Origin: Lepidodermella squamata
Taxonomy: Eukaryota; Gastrotricha
DNA: 64,000 nt
Reading direction: 5' to 3'
NCBI GenBank assembly: GCA_047495785.1
Contig: JBLDXI010000017.1
Location: 2,976,001 to 3,040,000 of the forward strand
This document shows positions 44,912-55,752 of this stretch, one piece after another. Under the pieces are notes generated by a model. That model ran no database searches. It had not been told where the DNA came from and worked only from the letters and a program-made list of their open reading frames with translations. Every line of letters starts with the position of its first letter. Position 1 is the stretch's first letter. The position numbers and the translations under genes are program-made.

Positions 44912-47012
44912 TCAGCGGATGTGTCTTGCCAAGTTTTGCTCTAGCCAATCGAGGACAGACGTAACCCGCGCATAAACACCGGGATACTTGTCGCTGTAAT
45001 TAAGAAATGGTCACAGGACTTCAATAGAGCAAGCATAAAACCGACCTGGCGCATGATTTTCCGAAGGAAGTGACTCCAACCAACGTATGATGGCCATTCT
45101 CCAACACTGTAAGCGGACCTCCACTATCACCTATAATTCCCAAGGCACAGTTTTAGTTCATCTCTGCAAAATTATGGGTGTTTTGATTACCTTGGCACGT
45201 ATCCTGTTTTGGCGCGCTGGCACATACCATTTCGCGAGTAATTTCCACCCCAGGGTCCAACCAGCTTTTCGACTTGTAGGCATCGATACACACACTCTGC
45301 GGTTGAACTTTGACCGAAGTCACTTTGAGGATGCTAGGAGTTTTACTGCTATCGACTCCAGTCCTACCCCACCCTGACGCATTAGCAATTTGCCCTTCAT
45401 AGGTGACGCTCCTTCTCATTGGCAGACAAACTGGTCGAATCGCTTGCGAGTAAGGAATGTCCCTGGCTGTAATCAACAGCGCGAAATCGTTTCGATTCTT
45501 CGCATCATCGTACGCTTCATGAACGACGATTTTCGAAATTTCTATCTGCTCCTCTCCTTCATCGACTTCGACGGTGCTGTGATCCCCAGCGTAAACACGA
45601 TAGAAAGAGACGCTCCTGTAATGAAATCTCTTTAAAAATTCCGTGAAATTTTGAAAATTCAAACTTTGTTCCAATGCAATGAGCGGCTGTTAGGATAGCT
45701 CTCTCTGAAAAAAACGAATAAGTAATTTAAACCTTATATTCACACGACAAAATTTACTGTTTATGATAGTGCCGCCGCATAGATAGCCGCGGATTAGTAG
45801 CCGAACCTGCCATGGCACTTGATTTTTCATGGCGAAATCACCGCCGATGATACGTTGACGGGGTTCCATATACTTGTTGATTCCGCAAGAAGGCTCCGAA
45901 AGATTGAACATTTCCTTTTGAGGCGTCGAGGGTGTACTCAACGCGGGAGCAGTGGGTTTAATGACTATAGGTCCAGGCTTAGATGTTGTCGCCGTTGGAA
46001 TGGCATTTAATTGGATTAAAATCCATGGAACTGCCGGGGCAACTCTTGTGAAAACTGCTGGCAATTTGACCTTGTTCCCGCAGCCATGGCCAACCGTACT
46101 AGCGATGCCGACCAGAAAATGCCGGCCATTCTTGTACTCGGTCAAAGGGCTACCAGGGTCGGCATTGCACGTCTCTCCGGTTCCGTTACCGAGGCAAATG
46201 GTGTCTGCGGCGGAAATGTGAACATTTCTTGGCTGGTACAATTTCCGGCACTCGTCCGGTGGTTTGACGAAATTAGGAGAAAATTCTTTCTGAAGGATAA
46301 CCTTTCGAACAGCACTACTGAGAGCCCAGCCAAACATGGACAACTGCGATGTCCTGTATTCGTTTGTTTCGCCGGCTGCTGGCAAGCAAATCGGTCTAAC
46401 AGCAACTCTGTCTAAAGGTATTGAGACTGAAAACAAACATTTTATTCGACGCTAGATTGATAGCCAAAGAAACTTACGAGATGTGAACATGATGGCAAGG
46501 TCGTTCTTCTTAGTTGAATTATCAAACTGAGGATGGACCACAAATCGATCGATCATTATCGACGTTTCTCCCTGGTCCATCTGCCCGAATGTGTGGTCAC
46601 CGACGACTACTACGTATTTCCGAATGTCTTCTAGACAACTTGCTGGCGCGAGAATAGCTCGCTCGCTTAGGATTGCCCCATCGCAGAACCAACGGTATGT
46701 TGTAGCATCGATGATTCTCGCCAACCAGGGTGCGTCATTAGGCCGCGCTGGCCCCGCATACTGCGGTTTGTGAGCCAGCGCCGCGTCTTTATCAGCGTAC
46801 TTGTTCATCCCACACAGAACATCACTTGGACGGAAAGCTTGGGCTTGTGTTGCAGCGACTATCGGTGCCCTAGTCGTAGTTGTCTTCCCGTAATTGTTCA
46901 ACCATCCCAGAAACGATGGTAGATCGAAATCGTCGTCGTCATTAGCCGCAAAAGCCAGGCCTTGGAAAACTACCAAGGCGTAATAGATAACGATAAAGCG
47001 AGGACTTTTCAT
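44912..47012 (-). CDS. two-domain trypsin-like protease: dead first domain, active second domain
   Basis: Signal peptide MKSPRFIVIYYALVVFQGLA at 47012. The first S1 domain (CDGAILSERAILAPASC, NDLAIM, TCNADPGSPL) has lost His57 (Ser instead) and Ser195 (Pro in place of GDSGG), so it is a pseudoprotease. One continuous exon then runs through a Pro/Thr linker (NAIPTATTSKPGPIVIKPTA) into a second S1 domain. That domain has the activation-type sequence RIIGGDFAM, LTAAHC, NDFALL and TCQGDSGGPL: full triad, and Asp at the position that gives trypsin specificity (DTCQGDSGG). Stop at 44912-44914. Because the linker exon is open across both domains, this is one polypeptide (polyserase-like), not two genes. 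Secreted; function unknown. Confidence 0.85.
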
Positions 47013-47281
47013 GACCCTCAAAAAGCGGAAATTTAGAATTGGAAAAAGCTGATGATGTATGACGCTAGCGTTATATAGACAATGGTCCACGCAGGTTCAT
47101 GAAACAAAAAAGCGGATGATTTATATGGAAAGGCATTTGCACGCACGAGTGACATGCAAATTCACTCGTATCATAGGTTCTAACTATTGAAAAAAATCCA
47201 TGAAACAGTGTTGTTGTTGTTTTATTCCGACGCCAATTATTTTACCAGTACCACGCAATGGAAAAGTTAGAACAAAAGTCA

Positions 47282-48553
47282 TCACTCTGCGTAATGCAGC
47301 GCTCCCAGGGAATGTTCTTGAATCCAACGAAGAGCAGTAGTCACTCGAGCGTAAACACCAGGAATCTTGTCTCTGAGTAATGAAAAAATGTCAATGAAGA
47401 GAAAAATTCGAAAATCGTAATATACTTGTTGTTGCATTCGAGTCCGAAAGAAGTTATCCCGATAAGAGTGTGCCGATTTCGGTGTAGCGCCGTCATGCTG
47501 CCTCCTGAATCGCCTGGGCATGTGTCGACATAACCGTCCCCACTGTCGAAGCCTGCACACAGCATTTGCGGCGTGATAGTCTTGATTCCTCGATAGCGAT
47601 TTCTGCAAACATCATGGTTCATGACCCGAACATTTCCAATCTGCAAAACGCGCGAAAAGCCGCTTTCCCTTGAATCAAATTGGCCCCATCCACTGATGAG
47701 CACTCCAAGGCCAGCTAGTTCGCCTTGGAAACTGTCAGCAGTAGGCATGCAAATCGGTCTGATTCTAACATCTTCTTCGTCTCTGCTGAGCGGAATTTCG
47801 CTGGCTGTAATCAGAAGCGCGAAGTCGTTCGACCAGGTATTGTTGTGATCGTAGTGCGGATGGCTGATAACCTTCGTTACTCCTATAGTTCTTTCGCCCT
47901 CATCAACGGTTCCCAAATTGTGGTCCGCTAAATATATTTTGTATTTTGCTGGATCTCTGCAGGAAAAAGATGTTGCAGCCTTGAGATAGTTGAGATGAGA
48001 AGAAGAAGTTACCTACCTCATATCAGCACAATGAGCCGCCGTAAGGATTGTTCGCGAGTTCAAAATGGTCCCGCCACATTGCTGGTCGCCGTTGATCAGT
48101 AGACGCACCTGCCAAGGAGCTTCGTTCAACTTGGCGGTTCGGCCGTTTGAAATTCGCATGCTGACAGCTCGCAATCCAGTTTCAGCTTCACGTTTTCGAA
48201 CGTTGTTCACCCTACCGTGGTACTTGTTAATTCCGCACATCGATTGCACAGCTTTCTTATTTTTGGCTTCGATCCATTCTGGTTTGACGGTACTTACAGT
48301 GAAGACTGGCGATGGCGTTGACTGCGATGATGACCTTCGAGTGATGCGATCTATCACGCCCTTCGCTTTTTTCCATTGATTTTTCATCCATTTGAAAACA
48401 CCTCCAACTTTTTCGCCAACATCAAACTCTCCAGCAACTACAACCAATGAAAAAATAATTATTGAGATCATCATCTTGAATTCTACCTGGTGTAACAGCG
48501 AGTGAATGAATGATAAGAATCAGGAATAATAAACTGAAGAACCTTAAATTCAT
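47282..48553 (-). CDS. secreted trypsin-like serine protease
   Basis: Exon 1 (48553-48488) gives the signal peptide [21 protein letters not shown] roughly 50-nt intron leads to a pro-region with a basic patch (RITRRSSSQ) and the conserved CGINKYHG segment shared with the neighbouring protease. The S1 domain has [26 protein letters not shown] and [10 protein letters not shown]. The triad is complete, and Asp189 implies cleavage after Lys or Arg. It ends [18 protein letters not shown]. The pro-peptide Cys probably stays disulfide-linked to the catalytic domain after activation. No CLIP domain was seen. Confidence 0.9.
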
Positions 48554-49410
48554 TTTATCAGTTAGTTGACTTAATTCGAATGTGGCAATTTTAAACAAAA
48601 AATCTGTTCCCACGGATTTGATTAACATATAGTTAAAAAGTGTTGCGCTCTTCCCAAAAGCACTCATCAATTAAACGCTAACGTGCATTTATTGTTTAGA
48701 AACACCGGTTTCGTGATTAAAAAACTTTTCAACCGCTTTCGACAAATGCCATACATAGCACTTCATACGGAAAATTGATATACTGCGATGCCTCGGGCCA
48801 ATTTATCTCACTTCGTATCAATCAATCGATGGCTCATCAGTCTGCAAAAAAAAACGAAGGAAAATCGCGGACAGATACCCTGTCGGTTCCTTCCGGTGTA
48901 ATATTTGTAAAGCAGTACCACTAATTTATCATAGTGTCCATCATGACAGCGTCCCTGTTAGACGTGGTAACGGAGATGAGACTAGTATAGTTTTATACCG
49001 AGCTAACCTTTACGGCGCCTTAGCTACATGATACAAGTGCGCATGTTTATACCTAAAAAGAAATCCCAAGCTCGCAACCCGCAAGTTTTAACCATATATG
49101 TATATTTTGTTTACGATTTTACAAAACCACGACATTTCACCTATTTTACTACCTTGTGCGGCGTGCGACGGCATGCTAAATAGCTGTGAATTCAGGTCTC
49201 ACCTAATGTCGACGTAGTAGAACGTCGCATTTTTAATACTGAGGCTCGATGCGTGAAGTTATAAATTGCAGGTTTGGATATACCAAGGAAAGTGTGAGGA
49301 GTTGATTTTTATTCTTAAGGAATATTACGTCCGATATTGGCGCAGTATATGGGACCTAGTTTTCTAAAAAGCGCCGTGGCCAGTGAATTTGCATTTTTAT
49401 TGCTGACCTA

Positions 49411-49419
49411 GTAACTCGC
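49411..49419. repeat. target-site duplication (left), GTAACTCGC
   Basis: A 9-bp direct repeat identical to 49808-49816, bracketing the palindromic element between them. Confidence 0.8.
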
Positions 49420-49807
49420 GGGAATATCTTTCACCGGAACCAAATTTACAGTGAGCGGAACCAAATTTGCTGTATCGGAACCAAATATGCTGTAGCGGAA
49501 CCAAATTTGCTTTTTCCGGAACCAAACTCGAAATATGCCAAGAGTCATTTTTTGAATATTTCTATGAATTTTAGGCTAAGCATGAATTCTGAATTGAACA
49601 CTGCGTCTTATAGAGAATGTTGCGCTGAATTCACTGGTGAATTTTCTAGAATTATTGGGGCCCTTTTTGACATTCAATAAATATCCGAAAAACGATTTCA
49701 GGCCACTAGAAAATTCTAAAATTTGGTTCCGCTACAGCATATTTGGTTCCGATACAGCAAATTTGGTTCCGCTCACTGTAAATTTGGTTCCGGTAACAGG
49801 AAGACCC
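49420..49807. mobile_element. non-autonomous DNA transposon with 9-bp TSD and iterated subterminal repeats
   Basis: 388 bp. The ends start GGG and are imperfect inverted repeats over the first 14 bp. They then match exactly over about 75 bp built from iterated CGGAACCAAATTTGC units of 19-22 bp, four per arm, in inverted orientation. The 9-bp flanking duplication GTAACTCGC is the length typical of Mutator-like elements. There is no transposase; it must depend on an enzyme encoded elsewhere. Iterated subterminal motifs are usually transposase binding sites. Confidence 0.85.
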
Positions 49808-49816
49808 GTAACTCGC
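49808..49816. repeat. target-site duplication (right), GTAACTCGC
   Basis: Second copy of the 9-bp direct repeat found at 49411-49419. Confidence 0.8.
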
Positions 49817-52479
49817 TTGTTCAATAGTTAGATTATAGTTAGATCGGTTCTTTCCTGATGGCTCTGATATAGCTTACTCTCGCCGCTTTCGCTCTTCTCT
49901 GCTTTTGTTTCTCCTCTTTAACTAATCTTAAAAAAATTCATGAAAGTATTTACCTGCGACAAGCTGCGAGTTTTTTCTTAAAGCATTGTTGAATTTTCGT
50001 GGCAATTCGACACAATCGTAACCTCGACGAGAGGCACAGAAGGTAAACGTCAAAGCTATTTCAGTATCATTTATCATTTCTTTGAAATTATTTCTAGCTT
50101 AGCAATTATTTCACGGATATGCCAGCGGGCATCCGCGCAGTATTGTGGGCGCGTCGCTCTATCGAAATTGAATAACACTTCCAACTAGAATAGGGAAAAA
50201 AATGGAACAAGCCTGATAACTGGATTTTGTCAAAAGGCCGCGAGCAAACTTTACGCACCTCGATTTTGACGGCAGCTCTTCCTTATTTCCAAAAAACGGT
50301 GACGATTATTTTTCATGTACACCGCTCTCGCCAATTGAATCGAACGCCATTCATCTTTACTTTTTGACACTCGCCGCATTTTACATGCGCACGTTTGCTC
50401 TTGAAGTTGTGTTGTTTATGCGACCATCTTCGCGCCCCACATATCTTTTCAAATCAAAATGTGTTGGTCCAAAGAAAAACAAGTTTCCACTGTTCACGCC
50501 TTACTTAAGTATTCGACATATCCAATTACTTCATTTTCAATTGACCCCAAAGCTTTCCTATGAATAAGCTTGTCACTCCATTCACTCTTCATCCGTGGTA
50601 CAATAATGCAGCACAAGCTCTAGGCGGCATGAGTGTACGCTGATACAGCCATTGATCAATTGTAATTCTAGTCCTTGCAGGATGCCTTTCCACCACGATT
50701 ATGTAAACCTAGATACTGCCCATATAGTTTAAATCCTACACATTATATAAACGAAGGACACCGAATACAGAACCGATGATATCTAATTGCAAAGCACGTG
50801 CAGGCGCTCATTTGCCGCTATTTGGTTAAAAATTATTATCATCGCGCGTAGAAAAAATAATATGTTCCAGCAGCGCGGTTCTATTTACATAAGCAATTCT
50901 GGGTGTTTAATAACCCGAAATATCATTGCGAAATAATATATCCCTGCTTATATTTTTCAGCTCATGCAAAATATGCGACTAATGGCCCACTCGTGCGCAA
51001 ATGAATGATTTAAAATAGATCCGAAATTATCAATATTTCACGCCTTGATTTATTTATACATGCTGCTGGTACACATTTGTTCCGCTCGATTTGATGATTT
51101 CCGGCTATATTTTTATTTATCATTATTATCATTATGACAAAGATGTTGTATTACACGGCGAAATTGTCAGCTGTCTCCGTTTATTTCCATCGTAAATAAC
51201 AGTCATTTTATTATTCCCGGTCGTTAATAACCAGCGCATCGGTGCTGCTGAAATTAATTCCCCGTAAAACGTAGGAGTCATAAAAGAGGATAATTATAAT
51301 CCTGCAGCCGTTGTTTCCTCGAACCTATGGCGACTTCGTAACGCTTCATCACCTGGCGCACTTGACTTATAATCCAACGACCCCGATATTTCTCCTACTA
51401 GCATCATGCTTTTCTTTTCGAATATAAGAACGGGCGAAAAAATAGGTTCATTTGCAAAACTTTATCGACAGTCGGTAATTCCAGTTCGCACTAGTCGTAA
51501 AGGTATAGTTTTTGCTAATGAACCGCGACTTGAATTCGCCCAACACTGTTCCGTTTCGTTTGCTGCGAAAAAACTTGAACGAATGGATTTTTGGTTTTTT
51601 GCGGCGAGCGAGCATCAAATCCGAAATGAATGTTAACACAGCTGCTTATTTTCTGCCACTTACTGATTGGAACGATACTGCAGCTCAATAAATATTATAC
51701 TCGCCAAGAGTTGATATTATTATTTATATACTTCACGCATTGACGGTCGCCCCACCATGGTTGTCCGGAAAAGTGCGCCTTGACAAGCCAATTAACAAGC
51801 ATAGCTATTACAACTGGAGCCGTGTCATATATATATACCTGTTTTATTACTCGCCTATTCTGAATTGCATCCTCTCCAATATAATATAAATAGCGGCGAA
51901 AAAGCTGAACCGATCCTATGCGTGCGCTCGAGCCGCTTGCATATGAGCAGTTCGCGTGATCAAACTAGGCCGGTATCATATACATAATTTTCGAGGGGTG
52001 ACCCTTGCTCTTGTGACAAAGCATTGATACTAGCTCAATGATATTATAATCCGCTGTGCTGAAAACATTGTGATAGCTCTCGAGTATTCCGCTTTTTTAG
52101 TCAAGTTATTTGTTCCTGTTACACATCATCTTAATTGTAACAAAGGAAAGCTTTTATTACACAGTAGTGTATTATTTATAGGTTCTTCTCACATTCAGCG
52201 GGGGAAAAGTATTAAAAATGAGCTTAGCGGTAATATGATTCTTCTTATATTATGATATAGAATATTGTGCTAATAGGGCACAGCCATTGGGAATACCCCA
52301 GCAGTATATTAGGGTGCGAAAGTTTCACGCTCGATAAAGCGTCTTATAATCGAAATCGAATAAGCCCTACCACTTCCAAGATCAATTTTTTTTATAGGTT
52401 ATTATCATGTTTAAGCAAATGGCAGAAAACATTCGAATAATGTTGATCGTGGCTTAATAGGATCCACATCTAGATTAAA

Positions 52480-55229
52480 ATGGCCAGCGAAACGGTGAGA
52501 AGTTTGAACGATACCCTGTACGAGTTTTACACGCGCTGTACGTTGAAATTCGGCATCGATTGCGCGGATGGCTCGTTTGCTGACGCGTGCGCGTCGAGAG
52601 ATGAGCTATGGGCCGCGTGTTCATCGCCTCCGTTCTCCAACGAATCTTACCTCACCGAGCGCATGTACAGCCTCGACGCCCGGCTTGCCGCCGAAGCTGC
52701 GCTAACAACAACGCCCTTCAGTGGCAGCGGGGAGTTTGACGTGTCGACCACTGCCTCTTCCTTCGCGTCTGCCGGCGACCCGTGTCGAGCGGCGCCGAAC
52801 CAGTGCGTCAATAAGCATCTCTTCGATCTGGTCAACTACGACAATTTGCGGCTGTTTTACGTCTACGCACCCATCGCAGCAGTTATGTGCTTTATCGCTA
52901 TTATAACGAATATCATCGGACTGACGGGGCTGATTCGCACCCGGCCTAAATATCCTCGCCATTTTCTGCTTATTTCTATGTCGGTGTCCGACACCTTGCT
53001 CAGCATATTAACACTACTTAAAAAGTTTGGCGATGTTGTCTCGTCTTCGGCTGAAATTCAACAATTCTTCACCAAGTATTTGAATGTGTAAGTTAATCGC
53101 CAATTTTTTTCATCCTTCAAAATTGTCTCTAATTAAAATCGATTCTCTCAGAGAAATAATCGATCGCAAACACGGACATTGCATCCTAAAAATATGAAAA
53201 CCTAAAATAATTTTATCCGGAACCATGTGACTTGAATTGACGAATGATTTAATTTCAGGGTTTGGCAAACGACATTTCTCGCATCGGCGATAATGCTGCT
53301 GGCACTAGCTGTTGAAGCTTTCATTGCCCTAACGGCTACTTTTGTCTACGAAAGTTTCGCCCGCAGACGATATGTCGTTCACCTATTCATTTCGCTAGTC
53401 TGGACACTGTCATTTTTGTTTCCCCTCGTGTAAGTTTCTTGATGGAAATCAGTAATCGCTTCTATTTTTGGTAAAAATAGACTGCTGCTCACTAAACGAA
53501 GTTATGATATGACCTTCCAATACGCGGTATCTGCATTGCTTATGCTCATCATCGGAGTAACGATTTCGTGCTATCTATATGGTAATTTTTTAATTTATTT
53601 ATTGACAATCTTCTGATGCTTTTAATCGAAATTTAGCCTTTGTCCTTGCTGAACGAGCTCGGCGGGACATTCATCATCAAAGGCGAGCTAGCGCGATGAT
53701 CGACCGCAACAGCGATAGCAGCCGCAGTAAGAGCAGCCGGCGCAAGAGTCTATTAACAGTAAGCCGTTTAGAAACTCATGTCCAAGTCACGCCGAAGGAG
53801 GTACTCTACCGCCCTCTGTAAAACACACACTGGGTGCTGCTTCGGTTGGCAAAAAGCCGAACCTTATATTCATTCCCACTAACTCCTCCTCATTGATGAG
53901 AAAATATCTCAGACGTTCTCGTTATATTTTTTGATACGATAGCGTACTTCAAACTCACTCCTCGCGCGGACGCGAAAAGTTCGAATTTATATTGCATTTT
54001 GAGTCTAATTATCTCGCAAAATTCCTCAAATTATCCTTAAAAAATCATTTCCTGCTTGCTGAATATGCATCAGCCGACTGGGGGCGCATCCGTACTAACA
54101 TTTATATAAGGATTTTCGCCGTTTTTCTTTGAACAAACTTGAATCAATTTTTCGTCGTGAATTTTCAAGAAATTCTCAGCTAGCAAAGCTACAGTTCGGC
54201 TCCTTCGCAAACGTAGCCAGGTGGAATTCCGTTACGAGAAACCCCCTATATGTATACCGCATGCGTCTCACGCCTATAAGTAATTTGAGTGTCACCTATA
54301 GTCGTTGAAATCGCCATTGAAATCTTGAAATCGAATCCAAAAAAATCACATTATCCTGTGATATGGCAAATTTTGAATGAAAAATCAAAGACGAAAATCC
54401 GAAAATTTGGCGCAAATTAATGATGATCAACCAATTTTTCAGGTATGTCTTCTGATGACGTCTTCCATTGTAAGCTGGTTGCCGCTGAATATTTACATGC
54501 TGCTCGGAGCCCGAGTCGAAGATGACTTCCCATTTTACAATCGGCTTGTGCATGCGTTCCTAGTAAGATGAAAAATATCTTTGAATTGGATTTTTAATAA
54601 TGTTGACTCTTCAGATAATGTTCCACCTTAATGCTGTAATAAACCCGTTAACCTATGCGCTGCGAATGAATGCTGTTCGAGCGACGTTGCGAAGGTTCCT
54701 ACGGTTGAAGCCGTCGTCTTCATCAATGTTTAACACCATAACGACGTCGCAACCGTCCAGCAACGGCCATGGTCCAACCGGTGTGCTGCGCAATGCCGGC
54801 AATCGTGCCTCGAAACAGCATTCGACCAGCGTGACGTGTACGACACCGCTTACTGCCTCGGCGTCTGACCCGACTAATGGCGATTTATTAGCGATAAAAA
54901 TGAATGGCATTGAGCGAAAAGTGGTGAAGATTCGATCGCCTGACGAGATGGACAGTGGGCTTTCATTTAACCAGACCAACGCCAGTCATAACGCCACAGC
55001 GCTCGATAGCATCACCCAGCTATCGCCGACAACTTCACCTCGGCGATTCATGGACGAAAGTCCTACGACGCCTTGCCTATCCGTTGAAGAAACTCCGCTT
55101 GCAGAGAAATCTGAGGCGGGCAATGGAGAAGCGCAGACGGAGATCAAGTTGATATCTCTGGTCTCCGATGCGGAGAGCGCGAACGAAACAACGCCATTAA
55201 CGCCCAAGACCACAAACCACGCCTCGTGA
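52480..55229 (+). CDS. class A GPCR with non-canonical TM3 motif
   Basis: An extracellular N terminus of about 125 residues (four or more Cys, NDT and NES glycosylation sequons) precedes TM1 (YAPIAAVMCFIAIITNIIGL). TM2 has HFLLISMSVSDTLLSIL. TM3 and its end read SAIMLLALAVEAFIALTATF, where the DRY position is EAF. TM4 is LFISLVWTLSFLFPLV, TM5 VSALLMLIIGVTISCYLY. ICL3 is Ser/Arg-rich (SSRSKSSRRKSLLTVSR). TM6 is VCLLMTSSIVSWLPLNIYML (SWLP at the CWxP site) and TM7 has HLNAVINPLTYALRM (NPxxY kept). The C tail is long and Ser/Thr-rich. Introns are short except one of about 640 nt before TM6. Ligand unknown: biogenic amine, peptide or orphan. Confidence 0.85.
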
Positions 55230-55752
55230 TCGGAACGGGATGAAAAATTTGTGTTTATATATTTTTGTTGATCAAAACGTTCATTCGTCGAATAATCAAG
55301 TTTTACTTATACAACGTATTCAAAAGTTGGACATAACCTTGTCAACCCATCCTGATTTTATTGGAATACTTCTGGGAACCACAGCATCATCTTCCAAATA
55401 CGTCTTCTCTTGCCACACAGCTTTTTTCGATATCGACGGGTTATAATTAAAATAATGGCCGAAACACATTTTCCTAGCAATAACGCGCTCGTTTCTGCTT
55501 TTGATGGTGATGATGATGATGATATTGCGGCTGAAACTACGAGAAACTTTCCGGCGAGTACAAACGCAGTCAGCAACGGTGACGGCCAATGTTATTGTTA
55601 TGTCGTTTTAATGATATAGATGAGAAGCCAAATTACGAAGCTGTCATCTGTTTTTTTTTATTCGTCAATTTTCCAAATAAAGATTTGAACCAATTTTTAT
55701 TTCTCCTATTGTGTGGAATGTAACCATAAAAACATGTGAGATTTTCTAAATT
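55230..55752. other. intergenic, convergent 3' ends
   Basis: 3' UTRs of the GPCR and the XPD gene. A short GATGAT microsatellite is at about 55505-55525. Small frames on both strands have no domain. Confidence 0.5.

Larger units (their letters stand above)
48554..52479. other. 3.9-kb gene-free region
   Basis: The longest empty stretch of the window. It contains one DNA transposon (49420-49807). The rest is AT-rich with many TAAT cores and no credible coding frame. It lies between the protease cluster and the class A GPCR and may hold distal regulation, unproven. Confidence 0.5.

Noticed and set aside
55495-55530. GATGATGAT run as a C box
   Set aside because: Simple microsatellite in an intergenic region with no matching D box or intron.
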